This document shows, piece after piece, positions 41,500 to 51,652 of a stretch of 64,000 bases of DNA. How positions within the stretch are numbered: the stretch's first letter is position 1; every line of letters begins with the position of its first letter. The stretch covers positions 2,046,001-2,110,000 of the forward strand of contig NZ_CP050265.1 of the NCBI RefSeq assembly GCF_011765465.1, given 5' to 3'. This DNA comes from Erythrobacter sp. (GTDB lineage Bacteria > Pseudomonadota > Alphaproteobacteria > Sphingomonadales > Sphingomonadaceae). The notes under the pieces were generated by a model. The model did not search any database. It worked only from the letters and a program-made list of their open reading frames with translations, and had not been told where the DNA came from. Made by a program: the position numbers and the translations under genes.

Positions 41500-42263
41500 T
41501 GCGCATCCTTGTCACCAATGACGACGGCTACCATGCCCCCGGCCTTGCCGTGCTGGAGGAGATCGCCGGGCAGTTCTCCGACGACGTGTGGGTCTGCGCC
41601 CCGTCCGAGGAACAGTCGGGTGCGGGCCATTCGCTCACGCTAAACCACCCGGTGCGGCTGCAGAAATTCGCAGAGCGGCGCTATGCCGTGACCGGAACAC
41701 CGACCGACAGCGTGATGCTGGCCTTGCGCGAAGTGCTCGACACGCCGCCCGATATCATCCTGTCGGGGGTAAATCGCGGGGCCAATCTCGGCGACGACAT
41801 CACCTATTCGGGCACAGTTTCGGCCGCGATCGAAGGGGCGCTCGCAGGGGTGCGCTCGATCGCATTGAGCCAGGTCTACAACGGCGAGACGCACGGGACC
41901 GAGGAGGAATTCGCCGCCGCGCGCGAATGGGGACCGAAAGTGATCGCCCCGCTGCTCGACGCGCCGTTTGCCGAGCGCACGCTCGTCAATGTCAATTTCC
42001 CGCCCCGCCCGGCGGGCGAGGTGCGCGGCATCCGGGTCGCGCGGCAGGGCTTCCACGATTACAAGCGCGGCACGGTGGTCGAGGGGCGCGACCCGCGCGG
42101 CAAGCCCTATTTCTGGTTCGGGCTCGACCCGATCGAGCACACGCTCGACCATGGGACCGATCTAGAGGCGATCGACGACGGTTATGTCGCCGTCACCCCG
42201 CTCCAGCTCGACCTCACCCATTACCCGACCATCGGCGCGCTGGCCGACCGGTTCAGCGGATAG
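41499..42263 (+). CDS. surE: 5'/3'-nucleotidase SurE
   Basis: Metal-dependent nucleoside monophosphate phosphatase linked to stationary-phase survival. The N-terminal signature [16 protein letters not shown] carries the metal-binding Asp pair (Asp8, Asp9). Downstream are the family motifs GTPTDSV and SGVNRGANLGDDITYSGTV, the latter with the metal-binding Asn. The length of 254 matches the family. The ATG overlaps the serS stop (TGATG), so the two are translationally coupled. The earlier in-frame extension lies inside serS and is not coding. A potassium channel gene follows after 23 bp. Confidence 0.96.
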   Translation: MRILVTNDDGYHAPGLAVLEEIAGQFSDDVWVCAPSEEQSGAGHSLTLNHPVRLQKFAERRYAVTGTPTDSVMLALREVLDTPPDIILSGVNRGANLGDDITYSGTVSAAIEGALAGVRSIALSQVYNGETHGTEEEFAAAREWGPKVIAPLLDAPFAERTLVNVNFPPRPAGEVRGIRVARQGFHDYKRGTVVEGRDPRGKPYFWFGLDPIEHTLDHGTDLEAIDDGYVAVTPLQLDLTHYPTIGALADRFSG

Positions 42264-42286
42264 GCGCGCCGGGGGGCGGCAATATC

Positions 42287-43402
42287 GTGGCGGAGGAAAA
42301 GCCTCGCAAGCTGATGACCGACAGGTCGAAGTCCGAGCCCAAGGCGCGGGCGCGGCGGCGTTTCCAGCCCCTTCGCAGACAGGTAAAGCTGCCCGTCTGG
42401 GGCGATCTCGGCATAAGGCTCGGCCTTGCGCTTTTCCTGATACTCATCGTCATCGGAATCCACTGGTGGGATCGCGAAGGGCTGGTCGACAATTTCGACG
42501 GCCACGTGAGTTTTCTCGACGTCGTCTATTTCACGATGATCTCGATCACCACGACCGGCTTCGGCGACATCGCCCCGATCAGCGACCGCGCGCGGCTGAT
42601 CGAAGCGGTGATCGTCACCCCGGTGCGCTTTGCCGTCCTCTTCATCTTCGTCGGCACGGCCTATAATTTCATCATCAAGCGCAGCTGGGAGAAATGGCGC
42701 ATGGCCCGAATCCAGGAACAGTTGACCGGCCACGTCGTGGTGCTCGGCTATGGCGTTTCCGGCTCGCAGAGCGTCGAGGAACTGATCGCGCGCGGGACCG
42801 ATGCCAGCTGCATCGTCGTGGTCGACCCGAGCGAGGAGCGGCTGGCCGAGGCCGAAAAGCTGGGCGTGAACGTCATGGCCGCCGATGCGACCCGCGACGA
42901 GACGCTGAAGGCGGTGCGGATCGGCAATGCGCAGACCGTGCTGGTTTCCGCGGGACGCGACGACACCTCGATCCTGATCGTGCTGACCGTCCGCCACCTC
43001 GCGCCCAAGGTTCCGATCAGCGTGGTCGTGCGCGCGCAGGACAACGAAGTGCTCGCAAGGCAGGCGGGCGCGAACAACGTCATCAACCCGGTGCGCTTTA
43101 CCGGCCTGCTGCTGGCCGGCAGCGCCAAGGGCGCGCATATCTCGGACTACCTTGCCGACCTCGCCTCGGTTTCGGGCCGGGTCCAGCTGGTCGAGCGAGT
43201 GGTCGACGAGAAGGAATGCGGCCGTCCGATAACCGACCTCGACAGCGGGGGAACGGGCCTCAGGGTTTACCGTAATGGCCGCGCGATCGGCTATTGGGAA
43301 GAGGAATGCCAGAGCCTTCAGAAAGGCGACATCATCGTCGAGATCGTGCCGACCGAGAACGGCACGACCAAGGGCGACGGGCACGGCGACAACCGCGAAT
43401 AG
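42287..43402 (+). CDS. Two-helix potassium channel with RCK (TrkA-N) domain
   Basis: A 371-residue inner-membrane K+ channel. TM1 (GLALFLILIVIGIHW, about 45-60), a pore helix with the selectivity filter TTTGFGD (about 88-94), and TM2 (RLIEAVIVTPVRFAVLFIFVG) make a 2TM/1P channel. It is followed by an RCK/TrkA-N NAD-binding domain (GHVVVLGYGVSGSQSVEEL) and a TrkA-C-like C-terminus. This matches Kch/MthK-type gated channels. The filter has GFG, a common variant of GYG. The start is uncertain: the GTG at 42287 follows a G-rich stretch, while the ATG at 42314 lacks a well-spaced site. The gene lies downstream of surE and is probably co-transcribed. Confidence 0.9.
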   Translation: MAEEKPRKLMTDRSKSEPKARARRRFQPLRRQVKLPVWGDLGIRLGLALFLILIVIGIHWWDREGLVDNFDGHVSFLDVVYFTMISITTTGFGDIAPISDRARLIEAVIVTPVRFAVLFIFVGTAYNFIIKRSWEKWRMARIQEQLTGHVVVLGYGVSGSQSVEELIARGTDASCIVVVDPSEERLAEAEKLGVNVMAADATRDETLKAVRIGNAQTVLVSAGRDDTSILIVLTVRHLAPKVPISVVVRAQDNEVLARQAGANNVINPVRFTGLLLAGSAKGAHISDYLADLASVSGRVQLVERVVDEKECGRPITDLDSGGTGLRVYRNGRAIGYWEEECQSLQKGDIIVEIVPTENGTTKGDGHGDNRE

Positions 43403-43406
43403 CGCT

Positions 43407-43805
43407 TCAGCGCAGCAGCAGGAAGACGCCGCCCATCGCCGCCATGCCGACGAGGAAATGGCCCGCATCGATCGCGAAGAGCAGCCCGCTCCTGCGCTGG
43501 TAGAGGTAATTGATCCCCACCGCCGGGATCATCACGCCGACAGCAAAGCCCACCGCCATCATCATGACGACGTGCGGTGCCGGGTCGGTCCGCGCGACGA
43601 GGTGCCACAGCACCATCGCGACCAGCATCTCGAACAGGAAGGTGAGGGCGAAGATCACCGCCATGTTGCCCGTTCGCACGTCCGCGTCCGAAAGGCCGGC
43701 CGCGCGCTGCCATGCCTTTCCGAACAGCACGCCGTACCAGACCGCACCGACGGCGAAGAAGGCGGCGGTCCCGGCCAGCACCGGCCACAAGGCGAAATCG
43801 TTCAT
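43407..43805 (-). CDS. DUF1761 family membrane protein
   Basis: A 132-residue protein with four membrane helices (about 6-26 ALWPVLAGTAAFFAVGAVWYG, 48-70, 78-100 and 108-131). The motif GAVWYGVLFGKAWQ near residue 20-33 is characteristic of DUF1761. The function is unknown. The ATG at 43805 is the natural start; the long upstream extension of this frame runs antisense to rimO and is not coding. It converges with the K+ channel gene (4-bp gap) and diverges from rimO. Confidence 0.85.
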   Translation of the reverse strand: MNDFALWPVLAGTAAFFAVGAVWYGVLFGKAWQRAAGLSDADVRTGNMAVIFALTFLFEMLVAMVLWHLVARTDPAPHVVMMMAVGFAVGVMIPAVGINYLYQRRSGLLFAIDAGHFLVGMAAMGGVFLLLR

Positions 43806-43874
43806 GCCGTGAAACTCCGAAACAAAGCATCCTGCTAGCGCATAAGCCGCTTTGCGTGTAGAGGCGCGCGCCAA

Positions 43875-45263
43875 ATGGACACCGCCACCACTTCCCCTCC
43901 CCGGACGCTTCCCGACCAGAAACGCGTCGGCATGGTCTCGCTCGGCTGCCCCAAGGCGCTGGTCGATTCCGAGCGCATCCTCACCCGCCTGCGCGCCGAC
44001 GGCTACGCGATCAGCCCCGACTATGCGGGCGCGGACGTCGTGCTGGTCAACACCTGCGGCTTTCTCGACAGCGCGAAGGAAGAAAGCCTCGCGGCGATCG
44101 GTGAGGCGATTTCGGAAAACGGGCGGGTGATCGTCACCGGCTGCATGGGCGAGGAGGCCGATGCAATCCGCGCCGCTCATCCGCAGGTGCTGGCCGTGAC
44201 GGGCGCGCACCAGTACGAGCAGGTGGTCGAGGCGGTCCACACCCATGCGCCGCCGTCGCAAGGGCCGTTCGTCGACCTGATCCCCCAGCCGGACATCAAG
44301 CTGACCCCGCGCCACTACAGCTACCTGAAGATTTCCGAGGGCTGCAATCACTCCTGCGCCTTCTGCATCATCCCGCAGCTGCGCGGAAAGCTCGCCAGCC
44401 GCCGGATCGACGCGGTGCTGCGCGAGGCGGAAAAGCTGGTCGCGGCGGGGACGCGCGAACTGCTCGTCATCTCGCAGGACACCAGCGCCTACGGGGTCGA
44501 CATCCGCCACGAACCGCGCGCCTGGAAGGACCGCGAGGTGCGCGCGCACATGACCGATCTCGCCCGCGAACTCGGCCAGCTACGCACCGAAGAGGGCCGC
44601 GCGCCGTGGGTGCGGCTGCACTATGTCTACCCCTACCCCCATGTCGACCAGGTCATCCCGCTGATGGCCGAGGGGCTGCTGACCCCCTATCTCGACATCC
44701 CATTCCAGCACGCGAGCCCCAGGGTGCTCAAGCTGATGAAGCGCCCCGCCAACGAAGCCAAGGTGCTCGACCGGCTGAAGAGCTGGCGCGAGACCTGCCC
44801 CGACATCGCGGTGCGTTCCTCCTTCGTTGTCGGTTTCCCCGGCGAGACCGAGCAGGATTTCGCCTACCTGCTCGACTGGCTCGCCGAAGCGCGGCTCGAC
44901 CGGGTCGGTGCGTTCCGGTTCGAGCCGGTCGAAGGCGCGGCGGCCAATGCCCTGCCCGATCCCGTGCCCGAAGAGGTCAAGGAAGAACGCTACGCCCGCC
45001 TGATGGAGCTCACCGCCCGGATCAGCGCGGAAAAGCTCGCCGCCAAGGTCGGGCGCACGCTGCCCGTCATCATCGACGAGGTCGGCGAGCCCGATGAGGA
45101 CGGCGACGTGGGCGCGACGGGCCGCAGCGAGGCCGACGCGCCCGAGATCGACGGCGCGGTCCACCTGCGCGACGTTCCCCCGGACCTTCAGCCCGGCGCG
45201 ATCGTTGAGGTGACAATCGAGGATGCCGACGAACACGACCTGTTCGGGGTGATCGCCCCCTAG
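43875..45263 (+). CDS. rimO: Ribosomal protein S12 methylthiotransferase RimO
   Basis: Radical-SAM enzyme that methylthiolates the conserved Asp of ribosomal protein S12. The N-terminal methylthiotransferase domain has its cluster cysteines in [15 protein letters not shown] and TGCMGEE. The radical-SAM cluster is GCNHSCAFC (about 156-164). A C-terminal TRAM domain follows, with an acidic insert ([20 protein letters not shown]) before the last strands. The length of 462 is slightly longer than E. coli RimO (441). It is monocistronic by spacing. The frame starts MDTATTSPP with AGAGG upstream. Confidence 0.96.
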   Translation: MDTATTSPPRTLPDQKRVGMVSLGCPKALVDSERILTRLRADGYAISPDYAGADVVLVNTCGFLDSAKEESLAAIGEAISENGRVIVTGCMGEEADAIRAAHPQVLAVTGAHQYEQVVEAVHTHAPPSQGPFVDLIPQPDIKLTPRHYSYLKISEGCNHSCAFCIIPQLRGKLASRRIDAVLREAEKLVAAGTRELLVISQDTSAYGVDIRHEPRAWKDREVRAHMTDLARELGQLRTEEGRAPWVRLHYVYPYPHVDQVIPLMAEGLLTPYLDIPFQHASPRVLKLMKRPANEAKVLDRLKSWRETCPDIAVRSSFVVGFPGETEQDFAYLLDWLAEARLDRVGAFRFEPVEGAAANALPDPVPEEVKEERYARLMELTARISAEKLAAKVGRTLPVIIDEVGEPDEDGDVGATGRSEADAPEIDGAVHLRDVPPDLQPGAIVEVTIEDADEHDLFGVIAP

Positions 45264-45376
45264 GAGGCGGGTCAAGAAAACGTTATCAACGCCGCATTGC
45301 CGCCCTCCCCGCGATTGGCTAGCATTGCACGAAAGGGCCCCGCGACAGGCGGCCCCTATCGAGCGGAGAGACCGAT

Positions 45377-46843
45377 TTGACCCAGTTCCACGCCGACCGG
45401 CTGCTTTTGTTCGGAGCGACCGGCGACCTTGCGCGACGCAAGCTGCTGCCCTCGCTGTGCGCGCTCGATGCGGACGGACTGCTGCCTGAAAGCCTTGCGA
45501 TCATCGGCACGGCCCGCAGCGAACTCGACGATGCGGGCTTCCGCGACATGGCCCGCAGCGCGCTGGAGGAGCACCTGCCGGCCGAACGGCGCGGAGGCAT
45601 GGCGGATTTCCTCAACCGCTTGCGCTACCAGCCGCTCGACGCCTCGACGCTGGAGGGCTTCGACGACCTTGCCGCCAAGGTCGGTCCGTTGGGCGAAGGG
45701 TCGGACACGGGCCTTGCGATCTTCCTGTCGACCGCGCCCAGCCTGTTCGGCCCGACCATCGCCGGGCTCCAGCACGCCGGGCTGACGGGCGAGAACGTGC
45801 GGATGTGCCTCGAAAAGCCGCTGGGCGACGATCTCGATTCGAGCCGCGCGATCAACGACGCGGTCGCGGAGGCTTTCCCCGAGGACCGCATCTTCCGCAT
45901 CGACCACTATCTCGGTAAGGAGACGGTGCAGAACCTCCTCGCCCTGCGCTTCGCCAACATCCTGTTCGAGCCGATCTGGAACGCCACCTATATCGACCAC
46001 GTCCAGATCACCGTCGCCGAAACCGTCGGGCTCGAGGGGCGGGTCGACTTCTACGACGGCGCGGGTGCGCTCAGGGACATGGTGCAGAACCATATGCTCC
46101 AGCTCCTCAGCCTAGTCGCGATGGAGCCGCCGACGGGCTTCGGCCCGACCGCGATCCGCGACGAGAAGGTCAAGGTCCTTCGCGCCCTTCGCCCCGCCAA
46201 GCCGGGCGAGACCGTCACCGGGCAATACCGCGCAGGCGCGATCGGCGGACAGGCCGTGCCCGGCTACGACGAAGAACTGGGCCGCGAGTCGGACACCGAG
46301 ACCTTCGTCGCGATCAAGGCCCACGTCGACAACTGGCGCTGGAAGGGCGTGCCGTTCTACCTGCGCACCGGTAAGCGGCTGCCCGAGCGCGTGACCGAAA
46401 TCCTCGTCCAGTTCCGCTGCGTCCCCCATTCGATCTTCGACGAGGCCGGGGCCGGCGGGATGGTGACGACCCATCCCAATGACCTGCTCATCGGGATCCA
46501 GCCGGAAGAGAACATCACCCTCACCCTGATGGCGAAAGTCCCGGGACTCGACGAGGACGGGGTGAGCCTGCGCGAAGTCCCGCTCGAAATCGCCATGCCC
46601 GACGCCTTCGTCGGGCAGCATCGCCGGATCGCCTACGAGCGCCTGCTGCTCGACCTCATCAAGGGCGACCAGACCCTGTTCGTGCGCCGCGACGAGGTCG
46701 AGGCTCAATGGCACTGGATCGACGCGATCCGCGCCGAATGGGCGGCGAGCGGCCTCGCGCCGCGCACCTACACCGCAGGAAGCTGGGGGCCGAGCGCGGC
46801 GATCGGCCTCGTCGAACGCGACGGAGTGAGCTGGCATGAGTAA
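45377..46843 (+). CDS. zwf: Glucose-6-phosphate 1-dehydrogenase
   Basis: Oxidises glucose-6-phosphate to 6-phosphogluconolactone with NAD(P)+, feeding the Entner-Doudoroff route. The dinucleotide-binding motif [15 protein letters not shown] is at about 12-26, and the substrate-binding signature RIDHYLGKE is near 173-181 with the catalytic His in the following region. The length of 488 matches the family. The start is TTG at 45377, preceded by GGAGAG; no ATG gives a complete N-terminus. The gene overlaps edd by 8 nt. No 6-phosphogluconolactonase gene follows, so it must be elsewhere or the lactone hydrolyses spontaneously. Confidence 0.96.
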   Translation: MTQFHADRLLLFGATGDLARRKLLPSLCALDADGLLPESLAIIGTARSELDDAGFRDMARSALEEHLPAERRGGMADFLNRLRYQPLDASTLEGFDDLAAKVGPLGEGSDTGLAIFLSTAPSLFGPTIAGLQHAGLTGENVRMCLEKPLGDDLDSSRAINDAVAEAFPEDRIFRIDHYLGKETVQNLLALRFANILFEPIWNATYIDHVQITVAETVGLEGRVDFYDGAGALRDMVQNHMLQLLSLVAMEPPTGFGPTAIRDEKVKVLRALRPAKPGETVTGQYRAGAIGGQAVPGYDEELGRESDTETFVAIKAHVDNWRWKGVPFYLRTGKRLPERVTEILVQFRCVPHSIFDEAGAGGMVTTHPNDLLIGIQPEENITLTLMAKVPGLDEDGVSLREVPLEIAMPDAFVGQHRRIAYERLLLDLIKGDQTLFVRRDEVEAQWHWIDAIRAEWAASGLAPRTYTAGSWGPSAAIGLVERDGVSWHE

Positions 46844-48641
46844 GCTCGACGACACGATCCACCGGGTCACGCAGCGCGTGATCGAAAACTCGCGCGATTC
46901 GCGCTCCGCCTATCTCGAACTGATGAAGCGCGAGGCGGACCGCCGCCCGGACCATAAGGACATCGCCTGTTCCAACCTCGCCCACGCCTTTGCAGGCGCG
47001 ATGGAGGACCAGGAGGCGATGAAGAACCGCCGCGGACCGAACATCGGGATCGTGACGGCCTACAACGATATGCTATCGGCCCACGCGCCCTATTACCGCT
47101 ATCCCGAGCGCCTCAAGATCCACGCCCGCGAGGTCGGCGCGACCGCGCAGGTCGCGGGCGGCACGCCGGCCATGTGCGACGGCGTGACGCAGGGCGAGGA
47201 CGGGATGGAGCTCTCGCTTTTCAGCCGCGACACGATCGCCATGGCGACCGGCGTCGCGCTCTCTCACCAGATGTACGACGCCGTCGCCTGCCTCGGCATC
47301 TGCGACAAGATCGTGCCCGGCCTCATGATCGGCGCGCTGCGTTTCGGCCACCTGCCCGCGGTCTTCGTCCCCTCCGGCCCGATGCCCTCGGGCATCTCGA
47401 ACGCGCAGAAGCAGGAGACGCGGCAGAAATACGCCGCCGGAGAGATCGGGCGCGACGAACTGCTCGAAAGCGAGCTCGGAAGCTATCATTCGCCCGGCAC
47501 CTGCACCTTCTACGGCACGGCCAATTCGAACCAGATGATGATGGAGATGATGGGGCTCCACGTGCCCGGCGCGGCCTTCGTCCAGCCGGGGACGAAGCTG
47601 CGCCAAGCGCTCGACCGGGCGGCGGTGCATCGCCTCGCCGCGCTCGCCGGAACGACGGAGCGCACGCTCGCTCAGGTCGTCGACGAAAAGGCGATCGTCA
47701 ACGCCGTCATCGGCCTGCTTGCGACCGGGGGCTCGACCAACCACGCCATCCACATCCCCGCCATGGCGCGCGCGGCAGGCATCCGCATCGACTGGAGCGA
47801 CCTTGCCGAAATCAGCCGCGTCGTGCCGCTGATCGCGCGGGTCTATCCCAATGGCTCGGGCGACGTGAACCAGTTCCACGCGGCGGGCGGCATGGCCTAC
47901 GTGATCGGCGAATTGCTCGATGCAGGGCTCGCCCATGGCGACATCCTGACCGTGTGGGACGAGGGCTTTGCCGCCTATGCCAAGGAGCCCGTCTTCGAGG
48001 AGGGCTCGCTCGGCTGGGCGGGGATCGAGGCGACCCGCGACGACACCATGCTGCGCCCGGTCGCGGACCCGTTCCAGCCGGACGGCGGGATGCGCCTTCT
48101 GACCGGCAATCTCGGCCGGGCCTGTTTCAAGAGTTCCGCCGTCGAGCGCGAACGCTGGACGATCGAGGCGCCCGCGCGCGTGTTTGCCGACCAGTCCGAG
48201 GTTCTCGCCGCGTTCAAGGCCGGCGAACTCAACCGCGACGTGGTGGTGGTGGTCCGTTTCCAGGGCCCGCGCGCCAACGGGATGCCCGAACTCCACGCGC
48301 TCACCCCCTCGCTCGCCGTGCTGCAGAACCGCGGCCACCGCGTCGCGCTCGTCACCGACGGGCGGATGTCTGGGGCGAGCGGCAAGGTGCCCGCCGCGAT
48401 CCACCTCACCCCGGAGGCGAAGGGCGGCGGCCCGCTTGCGAAAGTGCGCGACGGCGACGTGATAAAGGTTTGTGCCGAGACCGGCGAACTGTCGGTCGCA
48501 GCCGACCTCGATACGCGCGAACCCGCCGCGGACCCGCCGACCCAATGGGGCGTCGGTCGCGAACTTTTCCGCATGATGCAGGCTCATGCCGACGGGGCGG
48601 AACAGGGCGCCTCGGCGATGCTGGCGCAGGCCGGGCTGTGA
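46836..48641 (+). CDS. edd: 6-phosphogluconate dehydratase
   Basis: Converts 6-phosphogluconate to KDPG, the first committed step of the Entner-Doudoroff pathway. It belongs to the IlvD/EDD family with an iron-sulfur cluster. Conserved segments include [19 protein letters not shown], the cluster Cys in [21 protein letters not shown] (given in parts: AMCDGVTQG), [11 protein letters not shown] and [11 protein letters not shown]. The length of 601 is as expected. The ATG lies within the end of zwf (8-nt overlap), and the stop overlaps the glk GTG (GTGA). The KDPG aldolase gene eda, often next to it, is absent. Confidence 0.96.
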   Translation: MSKLDDTIHRVTQRVIENSRDSRSAYLELMKREADRRPDHKDIACSNLAHAFAGAMEDQEAMKNRRGPNIGIVTAYNDMLSAHAPYYRYPERLKIHAREVGATAQVAGGTPAMCDGVTQGEDGMELSLFSRDTIAMATGVALSHQMYDAVACLGICDKIVPGLMIGALRFGHLPAVFVPSGPMPSGISNAQKQETRQKYAAGEIGRDELLESELGSYHSPGTCTFYGTANSNQMMMEMMGLHVPGAAFVQPGTKLRQALDRAAVHRLAALAGTTERTLAQVVDEKAIVNAVIGLLATGGSTNHAIHIPAMARAAGIRIDWSDLAEISRVVPLIARVYPNGSGDVNQFHAAGGMAYVIGELLDAGLAHGDILTVWDEGFAAYAKEPVFEEGSLGWAGIEATRDDTMLRPVADPFQPDGGMRLLTGNLGRACFKSSAVERERWTIEAPARVFADQSEVLAAFKAGELNRDVVVVVRFQGPRANGMPELHALTPSLAVLQNRGHRVALVTDGRMSGASGKVPAAIHLTPEAKGGGPLAKVRDGDVIKVCAETGELSVAADLDTREPAADPPTQWGVGRELFRMMQAHADGAEQGASAMLAQAGL

Positions 48642-49612
48642 CCGACACGACCGGGGAGATCGCGGTCGCCGACATAGGCGGAACTCACGCCCGCTTCGCC
48701 CGCGCGCGCGTCGATGCGGAGGGGCGCGCGAGCCTCGGCGAACCGGTCGTATTGCGCACCGGCGACTATCCGGACCTTCCCTCGGCTTGGCGCGCTTTTC
48801 TCGAACGCGAACCCGGCTTCACGCCCAACGGCGCGGCCTTCGCGCTGGCCGGGCCGGTGGGCGAAGGTCCGTTCAAGCTGACCAATGCCGACTGGCGTTT
48901 CGACCCCGACGCGCTCCCCTCCGAACTAGGCGTTGCGCACGTCACCCTGCTCAACGATTTCGCCGCAATCGCCCACGCGGTCGCGGGGCTCGGGGCGGGC
49001 GAGCTCGCCCATCTCGCCGGACCCGAGGAACCACTGCCCGAGCAGGGGACCGTCACCGTGATCGGCCCCGGTACCGGGCTCGGCATCGCCCATTTCCGGA
49101 TGCACGAAGGCCGCGCGCTGGTGCAGGCGACCGAGGGCTCGCATATAGACTTCGCGCCGGTCTGCCCGCTCGACGACGCGATCCTCGCCGCGCTGCGTGA
49201 ACGGCACGAGCGAGTCTCGGTCGAACGGGTCATCTCGGGCGAAGGCATCGTCCATATCCAGGCTGCGATCGCCGCGCGCGAGGGCCGCAGCCCTGCGCTC
49301 ACGGAAAGCCTCGACATCTGGACCGCGGGCATGGCGGGCGAGGACGATCTCGCCGCGCAGGCCGTCGCCCACTTCATCGCAACGCTCGGCCGGATCGCGG
49401 GCGACTATGCCCTCGCCCACGGAGCGAGTGCGGTGGTGATCGCGGGCGGGCTGGGCCAGCGCCTCCAACAACACCTGAGCGCCCCGGCGTTTCACGAAGC
49501 CTTCATCGCCAAGGGTCGCTACATCAAGTTGATGAAAGCCATACCCCTCTCGCTCGTGACGCATCCCCAGCCGGGATTGCTCGGAGCGGCGCTCGCGCAT
49601 CGTGTAGGATAG
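48638..49612 (+). CDS. glk: Glucokinase
   Basis: Phosphorylates glucose with ATP. It belongs to the bacterial Glk family (ROK-distinct). The ATP-binding [11 protein letters not shown] is at about 10-20, with FALAGPV, LLNDFAA (containing the catalytic Asp) and VIGPGTGLG. It carries the family-typical EGSHIDFAP segment. The length of 324 is normal. The GTG start overlaps the edd stop (GTGA), so zwf-edd-glk form a coupled operon that takes glucose to KDPG. The 3' end runs into a set of three 12-nt tandem repeats. Confidence 0.94.
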   Translation: MTDTTGEIAVADIGGTHARFARARVDAEGRASLGEPVVLRTGDYPDLPSAWRAFLEREPGFTPNGAAFALAGPVGEGPFKLTNADWRFDPDALPSELGVAHVTLLNDFAAIAHAVAGLGAGELAHLAGPEEPLPEQGTVTVIGPGTGLGIAHFRMHEGRALVQATEGSHIDFAPVCPLDDAILAALRERHERVSVERVISGEGIVHIQAAIAAREGRSPALTESLDIWTAGMAGEDDLAAQAVAHFIATLGRIAGDYALAHGASAVVIAGGLGQRLQQHLSAPAFHEAFIAKGRYIKLMKAIPLSLVTHPQPGLLGAALAHRVG

Positions 49613-49638
49613 GCTGTAGGATTTCGTGTAGGATTTGG
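49603..49638 (+). repeat. Three tandem 12-nt repeats after glk
   Basis: TGTAGGAT occurs at 49603, 49615 and 49627, each followed by 4 variable bases, giving a strict 12-bp period. The first copy includes the last codons of glk. They lie about 100 bp before the L,D-transpeptidase start and could be a regulator binding array or a slippage product. Confidence 0.7.
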
Positions 49639-49739
49639 CCCGCGAGGCGCTTGTTAAGGATTATCCCTGCGCCGTCCCTGCATCGGACGCGGCGCGCGCA
49701 GCACTGGCGCGCGCGCGTTCAAGGCGGCATAAAGTGCCC

Positions 49740-50609
49740 ATGACGAAACTCGCCCCCCGCCTCGCCGTGTCCGGCCTCGCCGCCGCCCTCGCGTTCGGAG
49801 CGCTTTCTGCCGCAACGGGCCTCGTCGCCGCGCAGGAAAGCGACGCGCGCGCCTCGGCCGACCGCGCGGTGGAAGCCGCCGGCGAAGTGCGCGAAGCGCT
49901 CGGGGAAATCCGCGCGGTCGATCCAGACACGATGGGCCCCTCGCTGGTGGTCGATCCCTCGCTCCCGCAGCCCTATGGGGCCGATCTCGCCCCGGGCGAG
50001 CAGCCGCAGGCCGACCTCCCGCCGATCGCCGGGAACGAGGACCGTTCGCCGCGCGGCCCGGCGACGCGTATGGTGGCGAGCCCCGTGGTGCAGGCGCTCC
50101 CCGCACCCGAAGCGGCTCCCGCCGCCCCCGCTGCCTCGGACGATCCCTTCGTCATCAAGAGCATCCTGCCGATCGAGGGCACGATCCGCTATGGCGAATG
50201 GTTCTGGGACGACAGCGCCGCGCCCGCCGAAGGCCCGCTGGTCATCACCGTCGACCTCGACGCGCGCGTCATCAGCGCCTTTCGCGGCGGTCACGAAATC
50301 GGCACGGCGGTCGCCCTGCTCGGCACGAAGCGCCACCCGACCCCGCTCGGCACCTTCCCGATCCTGACCAAGGAAAAGGACAACATCTCCGAGAAATACA
50401 ACAACGCGCCGATGCCCTGGACGCTGCGGCTGACCTGGGACGGGATCGCCATCCACGGCTCGCCCGTCATCAACGGCTATGCCAGCCACGGCTGCATCGG
50501 CGTGCCCGACCCGTTCGCCAAGAAGCTGTTCGAAGCGGCGAAGCGCGGCGACAAGGTGGTGATCACGCGCGGGCGCTATGTCGGCGTGGGCGACAGGATC
50601 CTGTCCTAG
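49740..50609 (+). CDS. Periplasmic L,D-transpeptidase (YkuD domain)
   Basis: A 289-residue exported enzyme. The signal peptide has the core LAVSGLAAALAFGALSAATGLVAAQ (about 7-30). A Pro/Ala-rich linker (about 60-135) leads to the YkuD catalytic domain (about 155-289), with the active-site signature HGSPVINGYASHGCIGVP carrying the catalytic Cys. Such enzymes crosslink peptidoglycan or attach proteins to it. The ATG at 49740 begins a good signal peptide; an in-frame ATG at 49635 does not. The stop overlaps that of tilS on the other strand in the palindrome CTAG. Confidence 0.92.
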   Translation: MTKLAPRLAVSGLAAALAFGALSAATGLVAAQESDARASADRAVEAAGEVREALGEIRAVDPDTMGPSLVVDPSLPQPYGADLAPGEQPQADLPPIAGNEDRSPRGPATRMVASPVVQALPAPEAAPAAPAASDDPFVIKSILPIEGTIRYGEWFWDDSAAPAEGPLVITVDLDARVISAFRGGHEIGTAVALLGTKRHPTPLGTFPILTKEKDNISEKYNNAPMPWTLRLTWDGIAIHGSPVINGYASHGCIGVPDPFAKKLFEAAKRGDKVVITRGRYVGVGDRILS

Positions 50610-51610
50610 TGAACCCGGCGCGGCGGTTCCGGCCGGAAGCGCCAGACTCTCACCTCAAGCCCGATTTTCTCGAGCCTTTCGCTTCCCGGCACGGCGAGCA
50701 CCCCGCCGAGCGAGGCGTTCTCGAAGCGCCATAGCCGGTCGGCGGCGCGGCCCGCTTCGGCGCGGCTGACCTGCCCGCCGAGCTCGGCGACGATCCGGCG
50801 CACCGTCTCGACCTGGATCGCGCGCGGGACGTTGGCGTAATAGCGATAGGCGGGGCCGTCCGGGACGTCCTCGCGGTGCACCATCTCCTCGAAATCGAGC
50901 TGCGCGTACCATTCGATCGCGCGCCACGCCTCGGCCAGGTGGCCTGCGCTTTCGGCCAGCGCCTGCGGGTCGAGCCAGTCGTGCTGCGCGAGATGGCGGC
51001 GCACGCGGACCCGGTCGAACGCCTCGTCCTCGTTCGAGGGATCGCGCGCGGGCTCGATTCCCGCGGCGGCGACCACGGTTTCGAGGTCGCGCTTACGCCA
51101 TGACAAGAGCGGGCGGACCAGCAGGATCTCGCTGCCCGGAACATGGCCGTGGGCGCGCACCCCGGCGAGGCCCGCGAGCCCGCTCCCCCGGGCAAGGCGC
51201 ATGAGCAGCGTTTCGGCCTGGTCGTCGGCATGGTGCGCGGTGGCGAGCGCGCCGCAACCCTGCTCGCGCACCCAGCGGGCGAGCGCTTCGTATCTCGCCT
51301 CGCGCGCGCGCGACTGGAGATTGCCGCGCGGCACTTCGACGGCGAGCGCGGTGAAGGGAATGCCGCGTTCGGCGCACAGCGCCTCGACCATGGCGACTTC
51401 GCCCGCGGCCTCTGCGCGCAGGCCATGGTCGACGCTGGCGACCGCAATCCGCCCCGGCAGGGCGGCATGGGCAAGCAGCAGGAGTGCGAGGCTGTCCGGT
51501 CCGCCCGAGACGGCCAGACCGAGCGGCCCCTCGCGCTCCTCTTCCGGCCAGATCCGCGCGAGGTCCGCGTCGAAGCGGGCGATCAGGTCGGGATCGATAT
51601 TCCCGGCAAT
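50606..51610 (-). CDS. tilS: tRNA(Ile)-lysidine synthase, probable ATT start
   Basis: Modifies C34 of tRNA-Ile(CAU) to lysidine, an essential reaction. The N-type PP-loop SGGPDS is encoded at 51491-51508 (about residues 35-40), followed by DHGLRAEAA, HHADDQAETLLMRLARGSG and LLSWRKRDL. No ATG, GTG or TTG lies in frame between the upstream stop (TAG at 51653-51655) and the PP-loop. The first normal start, ATG 51391, would delete the ATP site. An in-frame ATT at 51610 is preceded by GGGGGAGA at good spacing and gives a natural N-terminus (xAGNIDPDLIARFDADLAR). So initiation at ATT, as known for infC, is proposed. The stop overlaps the L,D-transpeptidase stop. Confidence 0.88.
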   Translation of the reverse strand: MAGNIDPDLIARFDADLARIWPEEEREGPLGLAVSGGPDSLALLLLAHAALPGRIAVASVDHGLRAEAAGEVAMVEALCAERGIPFTALAVEVPRGNLQSRAREARYEALARWVREQGCGALATAHHADDQAETLLMRLARGSGLAGLAGVRAHGHVPGSEILLVRPLLSWRKRDLETVVAAAGIEPARDPSNEDEAFDRVRVRRHLAQHDWLDPQALAESAGHLAEAWRAIEWYAQLDFEEMVHREDVPDGPAYRYYANVPRAIQVETVRRIVAELGGQVSRAEAGRAADRLWRFENASLGGVLAVPGSERLEKIGLEVRVWRFRPEPPRRVH

Positions 51611-51652
51611 GGCGCGTCTCCCCCGAAATCCGGGCCGTCGCGGCGCGGCGGC

